In this document: positions 38,401 to 46,405 of the stretch, in pieces | How positions within the stretch are numbered: the stretch's first letter is position 1 | How the letters are laid out: each line of letters starts with the position of its first letter | NCBI RefSeq assembly: GCF_023522835.1 | Contig: NZ_JALCZU010000008.1 | Coordinates: forward strand, 124,001-188,000 | Source: Oceanobacillus saliphilus | Lineage (GTDB): Bacteria; Bacillota; Bacilli; Bacillales; Amphibacillaceae | Length of the DNA: 64,000 nucleotides | Direction: 5' to 3' | Notes under the pieces: model-generated | What the model saw: only the letters and a program-made list of their open reading frames with translations | Databases searched by the model: none | Told to the model about the DNA's origin: nothing | Program-made: the position numbers and the translations under genes

Positions 38401-38710
38401 GGAAAGGGAACGTCTTCAGCAGTTATTTCTAAGAGGCGCGGAGAAGATGGCTCAAGTTGCAGTACGTTTACTGAAATTTAATGTATGTATGGGCTGGTGT
38501 GAAAAGATATTGCTAATTGACCGTACATGGGAAGAAGCCTATCGCCTAATGATGTACAGCTATTATCAGAACAATAATCGCCCACAGGCAATGAAATGGT
38601 ATGAGAAATGTTACGAAGCATTGGATACAGAGCTTGGCGTGGAACCAATGGAATCTACAAGGGAAATGTATGAGATGATTATGGAGTCGGAAGAATTGAA
38701 TACGTACTGA
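35462..38710 (+). CDS. STAND-type ATPase transcriptional activator with TPR and BTAD domains
   Basis: 1082 residues from TTG (GGGGGAGG 7 nt upstream). N-terminal MalT-like NTPase: Walker A YAGAGYGKST (42-51), Walker B VILVLDD (131-137). Then a long helical TPR array (~340-800). C-terminal OmpR-type winged helix from ~826 (NTLGQFRIWLGTKQIE... LLQKEEIFQFLWPD) and a bacterial transcriptional activator domain ~930-1078 (LYQGDYMSD...ELGVEPMESTREMYE). This C-terminus is the SARP arrangement; MalT-like proteins switch on upon binding ligand and ATP. Stand-alone unit next to the acyl-CoA/ABC cluster, whose promoters carry SARP-like direct repeats. Confidence 0.88.
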   Translation: MRTIPIIQSQLAPPQIRERYVQRSNLNKKLMNIEKYPLTLLYAGAGYGKSTALSLFVHTVNKAVCWFSVSQNDAAIVPFMSKLVQSVKQKHFSFGDSIAQELESLDNYVGSAHIYSLATMFINEIINLEEEVILVLDDFHYAANSSEVENWMLYLLEHIPSNLHMILSSRKKPRWDILPKLKVRGDLLEITQFDLVLSPEEIHYILEDIYYVKVTEQEVTKIYQLTEGWAIAFNMIIQQIEAGTSLETVFHNQKRSLRDLFDYLAAEVLAKQSFIIQQFLMQSSIFEVFTPEICDEVLRINGSEDILAGLIEQNLFIVEGEKNYFRYHALFKAFLENLFLKKHESEYKELHLRAASYFENQEDMESALTHYQKVKEYESIAHLLEDNGLNILQSGSLKTLYDLLVEIPDTYKATYPVLYFYQGEIERYRSLYELAIANYERIIHSLPEPTKENHYLRSLALEGMARIYLDTIQPDKAERFVNQAIYYREKTGALSEDMAKLYLLMAENLLNAGKASKAEVWFERAQQLNPLEESNLQSRIYLRTGRLAKARATLMDRKKYRNNNNQKHLPQSHRETDILLSIIEAFMGNAEVSRTLASDGIQLGLSIQAPFVEACGWMRLGHAVQLTDYYDTDLAIKCYETALEIMGKINISRGKAEPYMGLSILYGKRQEYNRSIDNAMKGLKETEKVNDRWLSALIKLGMVITEVYNQNFEQAWTIKEQVRADMKSCGDRYGIMVTAFWGAYISFERDEEHQFKNEMKRFLHEVQTEEYEFFLKKKTVFGPTDMQNMAPLLLKANELGISQQYVSRLMYELNLNESIKNHPGYTLRINTLGQFRIWLGTKQIEPQDWQRGKAKELLELLITNRDKLLQKEEIFQFLWPDQDEANVNKSFKVALNALLKVLEPHRKAREESFFITREGSGYGLNPDSGYQLDSIMFEDLITAGLGEVEPKRAMELLEKGLKLYQGDYMSDLRFTTWCSTERERLQQLFLRGAEKMAQVAVRLLKFNVCMGWCEKILLIDRTWEEAYRLMMYSYYQNNNRPQAMKWYEKCYEALDTELGVEPMESTREMYEMIMESEELNTY

Positions 38711-38827
38711 CATAGAGAAAGGCCTTCATACCGGCCAATATACTTTTTTAAATTTAATCTCTAAAATGCATTCTCTGTATATCTTGACATCTCATCTCCT
38801 ATTATTTTTAATAGATTCTATATAAAA

Positions 38828-38880
38828 AGTTAATTTTCACCATGTTATTAAACGTGGCGTTAATTGGCTTTTTTTTTTTA
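38828..38880 (+). terminator. Likely terminator of the STAND regulator gene
   Basis: TTAA..TCACCATG pairs imperfectly with CGTGGCGTTAA around TTATTAAA, followed by a ten-T run at 38871-38880. Confidence 0.6.
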
Positions 38881-39063
38881 TGTAAAAATATCAAGAGAAG
38901 TTGAGTAAGGCTGCATTTTATGAAAGACTTCCTACCAACAACGGGGTAGAAAAATCATACAAGCTAAAGAGGAAGCACCTAGGAATAGATGTTAAGCTAA
39001 AGACGTTGTAACCTATTTTATGAGAAAAGAAAGTAAGTAATTTAAAAAACTATTAAAAAAGTA

Positions 39064-39092
39064 TTGCAATTTATCTGAAAGTTACTTATAAT
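39064..39092 (+). promoter_or_regulatory. Promoter of the tetR-acyl-CoA ligase operon
   Basis: TTGCAA (39064-39069), 17 bases, TATAAT (39087-39092): a near-consensus sigma-A promoter 23 bases before the TetR start. No clean operator palindrome recognised. A lone TTGTAAC occurs at 39006-39012 but lacks a partner repeat. Confidence 0.7.
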
Positions 39093-39114
39093 TTAAAACT
39101 GAGAGGTGATTCAC

Positions 39115-39720
39115 ATGTCAGAAACGAAGGAAAACCAATTAACATCAAAAGGTATGAAAACGAGAAAGAAGATTTTAGAAACCGCAGAGCAGATTATCGG
39201 TGAGAAAGGTTATTTTGAAGCATCGATTGTTGACATTACTGTAGAGGCTGGTATTGCACAAGGTACATTTTATAATTACTTTCCTACCAAAAAGTCCGTA
39301 TATGATGAACTGGTATATCAATTGAGTTCAAGCTTTCGACATCATATTAAATTAGCAATGGAAGGCAAAGAAACATTTGAAGAAAGACAACGGGCCGGCT
39401 TTCTCGCATTTTTCGAATGGGTAATTAATCATCGTAATTTGTACAGCATTGTACAGCAGTCCGTATTAGTGGATAAGAATCTATATCGTTGGTATTACGA
39501 GAAGATTGCAGATGGATTTATTAAATCGGTCGAGGAAGCTGTTGATAGTCATGAATGTAAAGCGTTGAACCCAGAGACAATTGCCTATTGTTTCATGGGA
39601 ATCGGCCAATTTATCGGAATGCGTTGGGTTTTTTGGGAGGAGAGATTAGTCCCTGATGAAGTATTGGACGAGGTTATGGAGGTAATCTTTCATGGTCTGA
39701 AACGAGAGGAGGTAAATTAA
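39115..39720 (+). CDS. TetR family transcriptional regulator
   Basis: 201 residues from ATG 39115; the upstream GTG 39106 is part of the GAGAGGTG ribosome site. The N-terminal HTH is clear (TRKKILETAEQIIGEKGY, then GIAQGTFYNYFPTKKSVY). The C-terminal ligand domain resembles acyl-CoA-responsive FadR-like members. First gene of the operon with the ligase, MaoC and FabH-like genes, so it probably autoregulates in response to a pathway CoA ester. Confidence 0.88.
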   Translation: MSETKENQLTSKGMKTRKKILETAEQIIGEKGYFEASIVDITVEAGIAQGTFYNYFPTKKSVYDELVYQLSSSFRHHIKLAMEGKETFEERQRAGFLAFFEWVINHRNLYSIVQQSVLVDKNLYRWYYEKIADGFIKSVEEAVDSHECKALNPETIAYCFMGIGQFIGMRWVFWEERLVPDEVLDEVMEVIFHGLKREEVN

Positions 39721-41211
39721 TTGGAACCTATTTCCTACTGGATCCATAAACGAGCTTTTATAACACCTGAACGTACCGCATTAATCAGTGATAAAAATGA
39801 GTACACGTATAAAGAGCTTTCGGAAAAAGTGGAATTGATGGCTGCTTTGTTTCAGAAAAAATATCTCCTTCAAAAAGGGGATCGAATAGCTATCCTTTCC
39901 AATAATCGTGAAGAGTATCTGATTTCCTATTTTGCAATTGCTCAGCTTGGGTTGATTGCAGTGCCATTAAATATTCGGCTGACTGCCCAGGAATTAACAT
40001 TTCAATTAAACGATAGTGGAACCAAAACAATCATTTACGAGGAGGAAACAGCTGATCTATATCAAGCTATATGCAATCATGTAAAATTTGAAAACGCTTT
40101 CTGTTTTGGAGATGAAGAAAGCAGAATCGAGACAACAGTAAAACATGTAAAAATAGATGCTGCAAATGATCCCTTTATCATCTGCTATACATCTGGAACG
40201 ACAGGGAGACCAAAAGGAGCTGTATTAACCCAGGAGAATATGTTTTGGAATGCGATTAATTGCCAGTATGCAATAGACATTACGTCTAAGGATAAAGTGA
40301 TTGTTCTTCTGCCTTTATTTCATATCGGTGGAATTGGGTTATTTGCCTTTCCAACATTACTTACCGGCGGAACAGTTATTATCCCTGGAAAATTTGATCC
40401 TGGCAACACAATCCAAACAATTGAAGAAACGGCTGTAACAGTCGTAATGGGAGTGCCTACGATACATGACGCTATCCGGAAACATCCCTTATTTGAAACA
40501 GCAAATTTCTCATCCGTAAGATGGTTTTACAGTGGTGGTGCTCCATGCCCGAAAGAACTCATAAACGCCTATTTAGAAAGGGGGTTGCCTTTTGGACAGG
40601 GAATGGGAATGACGGAAACTGCACCAACGATTTTTATGCTTTCCAGGGAAGATTACCAATCTAAAGTGGGCTCTATAGGAAAGCCGGCCATGTTTTGTGA
40701 CATTTTAATTGTAGATGATGAAGGCAATCAAGTTAAAAATGGAGAGATAGGTGAGCTTCTCATAAAAGGGCCAAATGTTATGAAGGAGTATTGGGGATTG
40801 CCAGAGCAAACAAATGAAGCGATAAGGGGTGGATGGTTTTATTCAGGTGACTTGATGAGACAAGATGAGGAAGGGTTTATTTACGTAGCTGGAAGGAAAA
40901 AGGACATGATTATTTCTGGTGGTGAAAATATTTATCCATTGGAAGTCGAACAGGTAATGAATGAATTACCACAAATCAATGAAGTCGCTGTAATTGGAGT
41001 AGAGGATGAAAAATGGGGGGAGATTCCAATTGCTTTTGTCTCTTTAAATAAGGATGAAATAATAAGTGAACAGGAAATTAAATCCTATTGCCTCATGAAA
41101 CTAGCCAAATACAAAGTTCCTAAAAAGGTGATCGTAATGGAAGATATTCCTAAAAATGCCACAGGGAAAATTGATAAGAAAGAATTAAATAAGAATTTAC
41201 TATCGAGGTGA
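39721..41211 (+). CDS. Acyl-CoA synthetase / AMP-dependent ligase 1
   Basis: 496 residues from TTG immediately after the TetR stop (GAGGAGG upstream). ANL superfamily motifs: CYTSGTTGRPKGAV (~154-167), GMTETAP (~298), GWFYSGDL (~376), GRKKDMIISGGENIYP (~394-409) and catalytic Lys in NATGKIDKKEL near 485. Activates a carboxylic acid to acyl-CoA via acyl-AMP. Resembles long/medium-chain or aryl ligases; substrate unknown. A consensus cre site lies inside the gene. Confidence 0.9.
   Translation: MEPISYWIHKRAFITPERTALISDKNEYTYKELSEKVELMAALFQKKYLLQKGDRIAILSNNREEYLISYFAIAQLGLIAVPLNIRLTAQELTFQLNDSGTKTIIYEEETADLYQAICNHVKFENAFCFGDEESRIETTVKHVKIDAANDPFIICYTSGTTGRPKGAVLTQENMFWNAINCQYAIDITSKDKVIVLLPLFHIGGIGLFAFPTLLTGGTVIIPGKFDPGNTIQTIEETAVTVVMGVPTIHDAIRKHPLFETANFSSVRWFYSGGAPCPKELINAYLERGLPFGQGMGMTETAPTIFMLSREDYQSKVGSIGKPAMFCDILIVDDEGNQVKNGEIGELLIKGPNVMKEYWGLPEQTNEAIRGGWFYSGDLMRQDEEGFIYVAGRKKDMIISGGENIYPLEVEQVMNELPQINEVAVIGVEDEKWGEIPIAFVSLNKDEIISEQEIKSYCLMKLAKYKVPKKVIVMEDIPKNATGKIDKKELNKNLLSR
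40088..40102 (+). promoter_or_regulatory. Intragenic cre site (CcpA binding)
   Basis: TTGAAAACGCTTTCT fits the cre consensus WTGNAANCGNWNNCW at every position. It is about 370 bases into the ligase gene, where CcpA could block elongation when preferred sugars are present. Confidence 0.55.
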
Positions 41212-41218
41212 TGTTGTT

Positions 41219-41632
41219 ATGAACTTTGCACTTGGAGATTCAGCGAGTTTTTCTAGAACCGTAACAGAAACAGACTTTGTCATGTTTGCAGGATTAAGTG
41301 GTGATTATAATCCCATTCATGTTGACAAGGAATATGCCAAAAATACATTTTTTCGTGAACGCATTAGCCATGGATTACTGACAGCGAGTTTCCTGTCTAG
41401 ATTATTGGGAATGCATATACCGGGACCAGGTTCAATCTATGTATCGCAAACGTTGCATTTTACGAAGCCTGTTTATATAGGTGACACGATAACCGCTCGT
41501 GCAGAAGTGATGGAGTTGGATGAGGATAATAGATTAATAACGTTAAAAACAACGTGTAAAAATCAAAATGGGAGTATTGTACTGGATGGTGAGGGAGTAA
41601 TGAAACTGCCGAAGAAGGAGCGAGGCAAATGA
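41219..41632 (+). CDS. MaoC family (R)-specific enoyl-CoA hydratase-like protein
   Basis: 137 residues, single hot-dog domain. The hydratase motif is intact: GLSGDYNPIHVDKEYA (25-40) with catalytic Asp29 and His34. Expected to hydrate a trans-2-enoyl thioester to the (R)-3-hydroxy form, stereochemistry matched to FabG-type reductases such as the one later in the cluster. Overlaps the next gene by 4 bases. Confidence 0.88.
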   Translation: MNFALGDSASFSRTVTETDFVMFAGLSGDYNPIHVDKEYAKNTFFRERISHGLLTASFLSRLLGMHIPGPGSIYVSQTLHFTKPVYIGDTITARAEVMELDEDNRLITLKTTCKNQNGSIVLDGEGVMKLPKKERGK

Positions 41633-42627
41633 TTGGTATTGAAGCAACTAGTATTTATGAACCTGAAGGGAAAGAAACTGCAGCAGAACTATCACATAAA
41701 ACTACCATTCCAGAACAGGTAATTATAGAGAAGTTTGGGCTATATGAAAAAAGAATAGCGCCAGACCATATGCATGTATCGGATTTAGCGGTAGCTGCAG
41801 GGAAAAAGATTCTCGAAAATGTAGATCCGAAAACAATAGATGTTGTTATTTATTTTGGGAGTCCTTTCAAAGATTATCAAATTTGGACGGCTTCATCCAA
41901 AATACAACATGAACTAGGAACCAGCAATGCGTATGCCTTTGAGCTGATGAATGTTAGTTCATGTTTTCCGATAGCTGTTAAAGTTGCAAAGGATATGCTC
42001 AATTCTGATGAAACTATTAACAATATTTTGCTTGTAGGTGGGTCGAAGGAATCAATGACCATCAACTATGAAAATCCTCGTTCAAGGTTTATGTTTAATT
42101 TTGCAGATGGTGGTACAGCAGCGCTCGTAACGAAAAATGCGACTAAGAGCGAAATTCTTGCTTCCTCAATCATTACAGATGGTTCATTTAGTAAAGACGT
42201 TTTTGTTCCAGGAGGTGGTTCCGTAAATCCAGTAAGCTCAGAAGTAGTTCAGCAAAAAATGCACTATATTGATGTCCCAAACCCAGCCAGTATGAAAGAG
42301 CGCTTGGACCCAGTATCGATACCCAATTTTACAAATGTCATTAAACAATCATTAGAAAGAAGTGGGTTGGCATTGGAGGATTTAAAGGTACTCTTACCAC
42401 TCCACACGAAGAAATCCATGTTTAAGGAAATGCTTGATAAAGTCGGATTAAGAGAGGAACAAGCCATTTATCTAACCCATCATGGGCATATGTCTGCTCT
42501 TGATCCATGCTACGGTTTATACCTGGCAGAGGAGCGTGGTTTACTGAAAAAAGGTGATATCGCGGTCATCGTTTCTGCGGGAACCGGTTATACATGGGCA
42601 GCAACTGCACTAAGATGGTTCGGATGA
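41629..42627 (+). CDS. FabH-like (ketoacyl synthase III family) protein with Ser at the nucleophile position
   Basis: 332 residues, thiolase fold. Ungapped comparison with the paralog at 47422 puts Ser110 (AFELMNVSSCF) where the paralog has the catalytic Cys; a Cys lies two residues on. His259 (LPLHTKK) matches the FabH His. The FabH Asn region (GNTSAAS) is replaced by GHMSALD (His287). Either a noncatalytic partner, as PqsB is for PqsC, or a changed chemistry. ATGA overlap with the MaoC gene. Confidence 0.82.
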   Translation: MIGIEATSIYEPEGKETAAELSHKTTIPEQVIIEKFGLYEKRIAPDHMHVSDLAVAAGKKILENVDPKTIDVVIYFGSPFKDYQIWTASSKIQHELGTSNAYAFELMNVSSCFPIAVKVAKDMLNSDETINNILLVGGSKESMTINYENPRSRFMFNFADGGTAALVTKNATKSEILASSIITDGSFSKDVFVPGGGSVNPVSSEVVQQKMHYIDVPNPASMKERLDPVSIPNFTNVIKQSLERSGLALEDLKVLLPLHTKKSMFKEMLDKVGLREEQAIYLTHHGHMSALDPCYGLYLAEERGLLKKGDIAVIVSAGTGYTWAATALRWFG

Positions 42628-42651
42628 CCAACCTTTTTGACCAACCGCTAT

Positions 42652-42685
42652 TTGTAACTTACTTGTAACTTCTTCTTTTTATTAT
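42652..42685 (+). promoter_or_regulatory. Direct-repeat activator site and promoter of the ABC/FabH operon
   Basis: TTGTAAC at 42652-42658 and again at 42663-42669 (11-bp period), then 10 bases, then TATTAT (42680-42685). No good -35 lies at 17 bp, which fits an activator-dependent promoter. The same arrangement occurs at 50478-50511. Confidence 0.68.
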
Positions 42686-42723
42686 AGAAGTAGGAAAATG
42701 ATTAAATCTAAGGGGGAAAAGAA

Positions 42724-43986
42724 ATGAAAGTTAATCGATTATGGTCACTTTTGCTAGTTATTTTCTTTATTGGTATTTTGGCAGCATGTAATGATAGTGA
42801 TGACGCTTCAGGCAGTTCAGGAGAACCAGCAGAAGATACAGCAGAAGGATCAGGAGAAGAGTCATCAGATGAGGCGCAGGAAACAATCAAAATAGGTGTA
42901 CTGGCTTCACTGACAGGAGCATTGGAAGCATACGGTGATCAGACAAAAAAAGGGTTTGAATTAGGGATTGAATACGCAACAGATGGAACGATGGAAGTTG
43001 CAGGAAAGAAAATTGAAATATTCTTTGAAGATACAGAAACAGATCCTACCGTTGCAAGGCAGAAAGCAATTGGATTGTTGGAAGACAAAGAAGTTGATTT
43101 CCTTGTAGGTTCATCCAGTTCCGGAGATACGCTGGCTGTAACTCCTTTGGCTGAAGAATACGAGAAAATTATGGTAGTGGAACCAGCGGCAGCTGACAGT
43201 ATTACAGGTTCAGAGTTCAATGAATACATTTTCCGGACAGCAAGGAACTCGGCACAGGATGCAGTAGCAGCAGCAGCGTCTATTGCAGGGGAAGGTGTCA
43301 AAATTGCAACACTTGCACCTGACTATTCATTTGGACATGATGGTGTAGCAGCATTTGTGGCAGCTGCAGAAAACTTAGGAGCAGATATTGTCCATGAGGA
43401 ATATGCGGATCAGGCTGCGACCGATTTCACAGCAAATATCCAAAAAATAATCGAATCAGATCCAGATTACTTATATGTCGTTTGGGCTGGAGCGAACTCA
43501 CCTTGGAATCAGATTTCTGATATGAGATTGCAGGAACAAGGTATATCCATTACAACAGGTGCTCCAGATATTGCAGCACTTACTACGATGAGCCAGTTAG
43601 TAGGTATGGAAGGATTTACTGTTTATTATCATACATTACCAGATAATGAAGTGAATGATTGGTTGGTTGCAGAACATAAGGAACGATTTGATGGCGCTAT
43701 TCCAGATTTATTCACACCGGGTGGAATGAGTGCAGCTATCGCAATTGTGGAAGCGCTTAAACAAAATGACGGAGATGCAGATTCGGCCACTTTGATTGAA
43801 ACGATGGAAGGAATGAGTTTCGATACGCCTAAAGGCACAATGACTTTCCGTCCAGAAGACCATCAGGCATTGCAGGAAATGTACTCCATCACGTTGGAAG
43901 AAAGTGATGAAGTCGATTATCCAGTTCCAGTATTAAATAGGGTACTAACACCAGAAGAAACAGCACCACCAATAATGAATCAGTAA
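42724..43986 (+). CDS. ABC transporter substrate-binding lipoprotein (Leu/Ile/Val-type)
   Basis: 420 residues. Signal peptide with lipobox LAAC (Cys22), an acidic Ser/Gly linker to ~55, then a Peripla_BP_6 domain (KIGVLASLTGALEAYGDQTKKG...). It captures the substrate outside the membrane for the importer encoded downstream. Family members bind branched-chain amino acids, amides, urea or aromatic acids. With acyl-CoA enzymes around it, a carboxylic acid is likelier here than an amino acid. Confidence 0.9.
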   Translation: MKVNRLWSLLLVIFFIGILAACNDSDDASGSSGEPAEDTAEGSGEESSDEAQETIKIGVLASLTGALEAYGDQTKKGFELGIEYATDGTMEVAGKKIEIFFEDTETDPTVARQKAIGLLEDKEVDFLVGSSSSGDTLAVTPLAEEYEKIMVVEPAAADSITGSEFNEYIFRTARNSAQDAVAAAASIAGEGVKIATLAPDYSFGHDGVAAFVAAAENLGADIVHEEYADQAATDFTANIQKIIESDPDYLYVVWAGANSPWNQISDMRLQEQGISITTGAPDIAALTTMSQLVGMEGFTVYYHTLPDNEVNDWLVAEHKERFDGAIPDLFTPGGMSAAIAIVEALKQNDGDADSATLIETMEGMSFDTPKGTMTFRPEDHQALQEMYSITLEESDEVDYPVPVLNRVLTPEETAPPIMNQ

Positions 43987-44000
43987 CAATTGATTTGGAA

Positions 44001-44035
44001 CATTACCCTTACCTCCAAGTGAAGGTAAGGGTATG
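44001..44035 (+). other. Intercistronic hairpin after the binding-protein gene
   Basis: CATTACCCTTACCT pairs with AGGTAAGGGTATG. No T run follows, so it is probably an mRNA-stabilising or attenuating stem that lets the binding protein be made in excess over the transporter, as is common in ABC importer operons. Confidence 0.6.
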
Positions 44036-44065
44036 TTCTCTATCACGGTTAAGAGGAGGAGAATG

Positions 44066-44833
44066 ATGGAAGCAATATTGGAAACAAAAGACTTATCGAT
44101 TGCGTTTGGTGGACATGTGGCTGTGGATTCCGTGTCTGTTCAAATAAGCGAAAAGAAATTCACCTCGATTATTGGTCCGAATGGGGCCGGCAAGACAACT
44201 TTATTTAATCTGCTCAGTGGACAATTATCTCCAACAAAGGGTTCTGTCTATTTTAAGGGCCAAGATATTACGAAGCTCCGAACTACCGAGAGAACACGAA
44301 TAGGCATTGGGAGATCATTTCAAATTACCAATGTATTTCCTAATTTAACAGTCCTGGAGAATGTTCGGCTGGCAGTGCAGTCACAAGCAAAGGTCCGTTA
44401 TCAGATGATTGCTCACTTTCTCCATTATAAGCGATTCGAACAGAAGGCACATGAACTCCTTGAGCGGGTTTATTTAAATGATAAGGCAAACTCACTCGCT
44501 GTCAATTTGGCCCATGGTGAGAAGAGGAAGTTGGAGATTGCCATGTTGCTCGCACTAGAAACCGAGCTGTTGCTGCTAGATGAACCAACAGCAGGCATGT
44601 CTCTGGAGGAAGTTCCAGCAATTATCGAAGTGATAAAAGAAATTAAGAGGCAGGGAGATCGTACCATTGTTCTTATTGAACACAAAATGGATATGATTAT
44701 GGACATGTCGGATGAGGTCCTTGTATTATTTCATGGTGAATTGATTGCACAAGGCACTCCAGAAGAAATAGTTGAAAACGAGACAGTTCAGTCGGCCTAT
44801 TTAGGAGGTAGTTACCATGAGCAGCTTACTTAA
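44066..44833 (+). CDS. ABC transporter ATP-binding protein (LivG-like)
   Basis: 255 residues from ATG 44066, 6 nt after AGGAGG; the frame upstream to 44033 overlaps the intercistronic hairpin and is rejected. Walker A GPNGAGKTT, signature in the LivG form LAHGEKRKLEIAM, Walker B LLLLDEPTAGM, and the extra GRSFQITNVFPNLTV loop typical of LivG. Overlaps the next gene by 17 bases. Confidence 0.9.
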   Translation: MEAILETKDLSIAFGGHVAVDSVSVQISEKKFTSIIGPNGAGKTTLFNLLSGQLSPTKGSVYFKGQDITKLRTTERTRIGIGRSFQITNVFPNLTVLENVRLAVQSQAKVRYQMIAHFLHYKRFEQKAHELLERVYLNDKANSLAVNLAHGEKRKLEIAMLLALETELLLLDEPTAGMSLEEVPAIIEVIKEIKRQGDRTIVLIEHKMDMIMDMSDEVLVLFHGELIAQGTPEEIVENETVQSAYLGGSYHEQLT

Positions 44834-45524
44834 ATTAGATCAGGTGGAAGCGCATATCCAGAAGTTTCATATTTTACAAGGAATCTCCTTTGACGTAAAA
44901 AAAGGTGGCGTGACTGTATTGCTTGGAAGAAATGGTGCCGGCAAGACAACGACATTACGAACGATAATGGGTCTGAATCAAGTTTCTAAAGGTACTGTAA
45001 CATTTAAAGACGAAAACATTGGAAGTTTGCCAACCCACCAAATTTCAAATAAAGGTATTGGTTATGTGCCTGAAGACCAAGGTGTTTTTGGTGATTTAAC
45101 GGTAGGCGAGAATATGCGGGTTGCAATGAAGAAAGAGGACGAAGCAACAACAAAGCGGATGGAGTGGGTACTTGACTTATTTCCCGATTTGAAAAAGTTT
45201 TGGAAAAAGCCCGGGGGAGCATTGAGTGGCGGGCAAAAACAAATGCTTGCAATAGCACGGGCGTATGTGAATGAAAATGAACTGCTGCTGATTGATGAAC
45301 CAAGTAAAGGTCTTGCACCAATTATTGTAGACAAGGTTACCGAATCGATTCTACAGATGAAAGAGAATACTACCATTCTGCTAGTCGAGCAAAACTTTAT
45401 GATGGCAAGTAAAATAGGTAATCAATTTTACATTATTGATGATGGTAAAACAGTACATGATGGTCAAATGGAAGAATTGAAGCAAGATAAAGTCTTAATG
45501 AAAAAATACCTTGGTATAGCGTAG
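44817..45524 (+). CDS. ABC transporter ATP-binding protein (LivF-like)
   Basis: 235 residues. Walker A GRNGAGKTT, signature LSGGQKQMLAIARAY, Walker B LLLIDEPSKGLAP, which is the LivF wording. Pairs with the LivG-like subunit as the nucleotide-binding heterodimer. GGAGGTAG lies upstream inside the previous gene. Confidence 0.9.
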   Translation: MSSLLKLDQVEAHIQKFHILQGISFDVKKGGVTVLLGRNGAGKTTTLRTIMGLNQVSKGTVTFKDENIGSLPTHQISNKGIGYVPEDQGVFGDLTVGENMRVAMKKEDEATTKRMEWVLDLFPDLKKFWKKPGGALSGGQKQMLAIARAYVNENELLLIDEPSKGLAPIIVDKVTESILQMKENTTILLVEQNFMMASKIGNQFYIIDDGKTVHDGQMEELKQDKVLMKKYLGIA

Positions 45525-45540
45525 GAAGGGGGATGAACCT

Positions 45541-46398
45541 ATGGATTTGATCATTAGTTTAACAGTTAATGGACTTGCGACAGGTATGTTGATTTTCCTT
45601 CTTGCAGCAGGTTTAACATTGATATTCGGTTTAATGAGTGTACTGAACTTTGCACATGGTGGCTTATTTATATGGGGAGCATATACCGGTGTATGGAGCT
45701 TTCAGATGACCGGGAGTTTCGTTGTTGGAATTATTACAGCAATCATAACAGGTTTATTGCTTGGTCTCGTGACGGAAAGGTTGATTATACGGCCTGTCTA
45801 TGGCAATCATATTCAGCAGATTCTGATTACACTCGGTTTTATGCTCGTTTTGCAGGAATTTATTAAGGTTGTATTTGGACCTGATCAGAAGGCTGTTTTC
45901 CCTCCTGAGATTTTGCAGGGGAGTTTCCTGGTAGGAGACATTGTACTTATTAAATACAGACTGTTTATCATTGCGGTAGGTATACTTATTTTTATCGTTT
46001 CCTCATTTATCTTAAAGCGCACACGAATTGGGTTAATCGTTCGTGCAGGAGTTATGGACAAAGAAATGGTTCAATCTCTTGGTATAAATATAAAACTTGT
46101 ATTCATGCTTGTGTTTATGGTTGGAGCTGCTATGGCGGCATTAAGCGGAATCATGCATGCCGTGTATTCAGGTGTGATCTATGCCGAAATGGGTCTTGAA
46201 TTTTCAATCCTTGCTTTTATTGTAGTTGTTATCGGTGGGATGGGCAGTTTCTCCGGTTCCCTGTTTGCAGCAATTTTAGTAGGGTTGGCACAAGCCTTTA
46301 TGGCTTATTATGTTCCCGCACTTTCATTAGCGGTTAATATGCTACTGATGACAGTAGTTCTGATTTTCAGGCCACAAGGCTTATTCGGAAAGGGGTGA
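45541..46398 (+). CDS. ABC transporter permease (LivH-like)
   Basis: 285 residues, about eight TM helices. LivH marks: GLMSVLNFAHGGLFIWGAY (~31-49), the cytoplasmic coupling segment RAGVMDKEMVQSLGIN (~170-185) and IGGMGSFSGSLFAAI (~231-245). AAGGGGG before the ATG. Confidence 0.9.
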   Translation: MDLIISLTVNGLATGMLIFLLAAGLTLIFGLMSVLNFAHGGLFIWGAYTGVWSFQMTGSFVVGIITAIITGLLLGLVTERLIIRPVYGNHIQQILITLGFMLVLQEFIKVVFGPDQKAVFPPEILQGSFLVGDIVLIKYRLFIIAVGILIFIVSSFILKRTRIGLIVRAGVMDKEMVQSLGINIKLVFMLVFMVGAAMAALSGIMHAVYSGVIYAEMGLEFSILAFIVVVIGGMGSFSGSLFAAILVGLAQAFMAYYVPALSLAVNMLLMTVVLIFRPQGLFGKG

Positions 46399-46405
46399 GG
46401 AGTGA

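Noticed and set aside
39006-39012. Third activator site upstream of tetR
   Set aside because: Only one TTGTAAC is present; the position 11 bp upstream does not match and no -10 lies 10 bp downstream.
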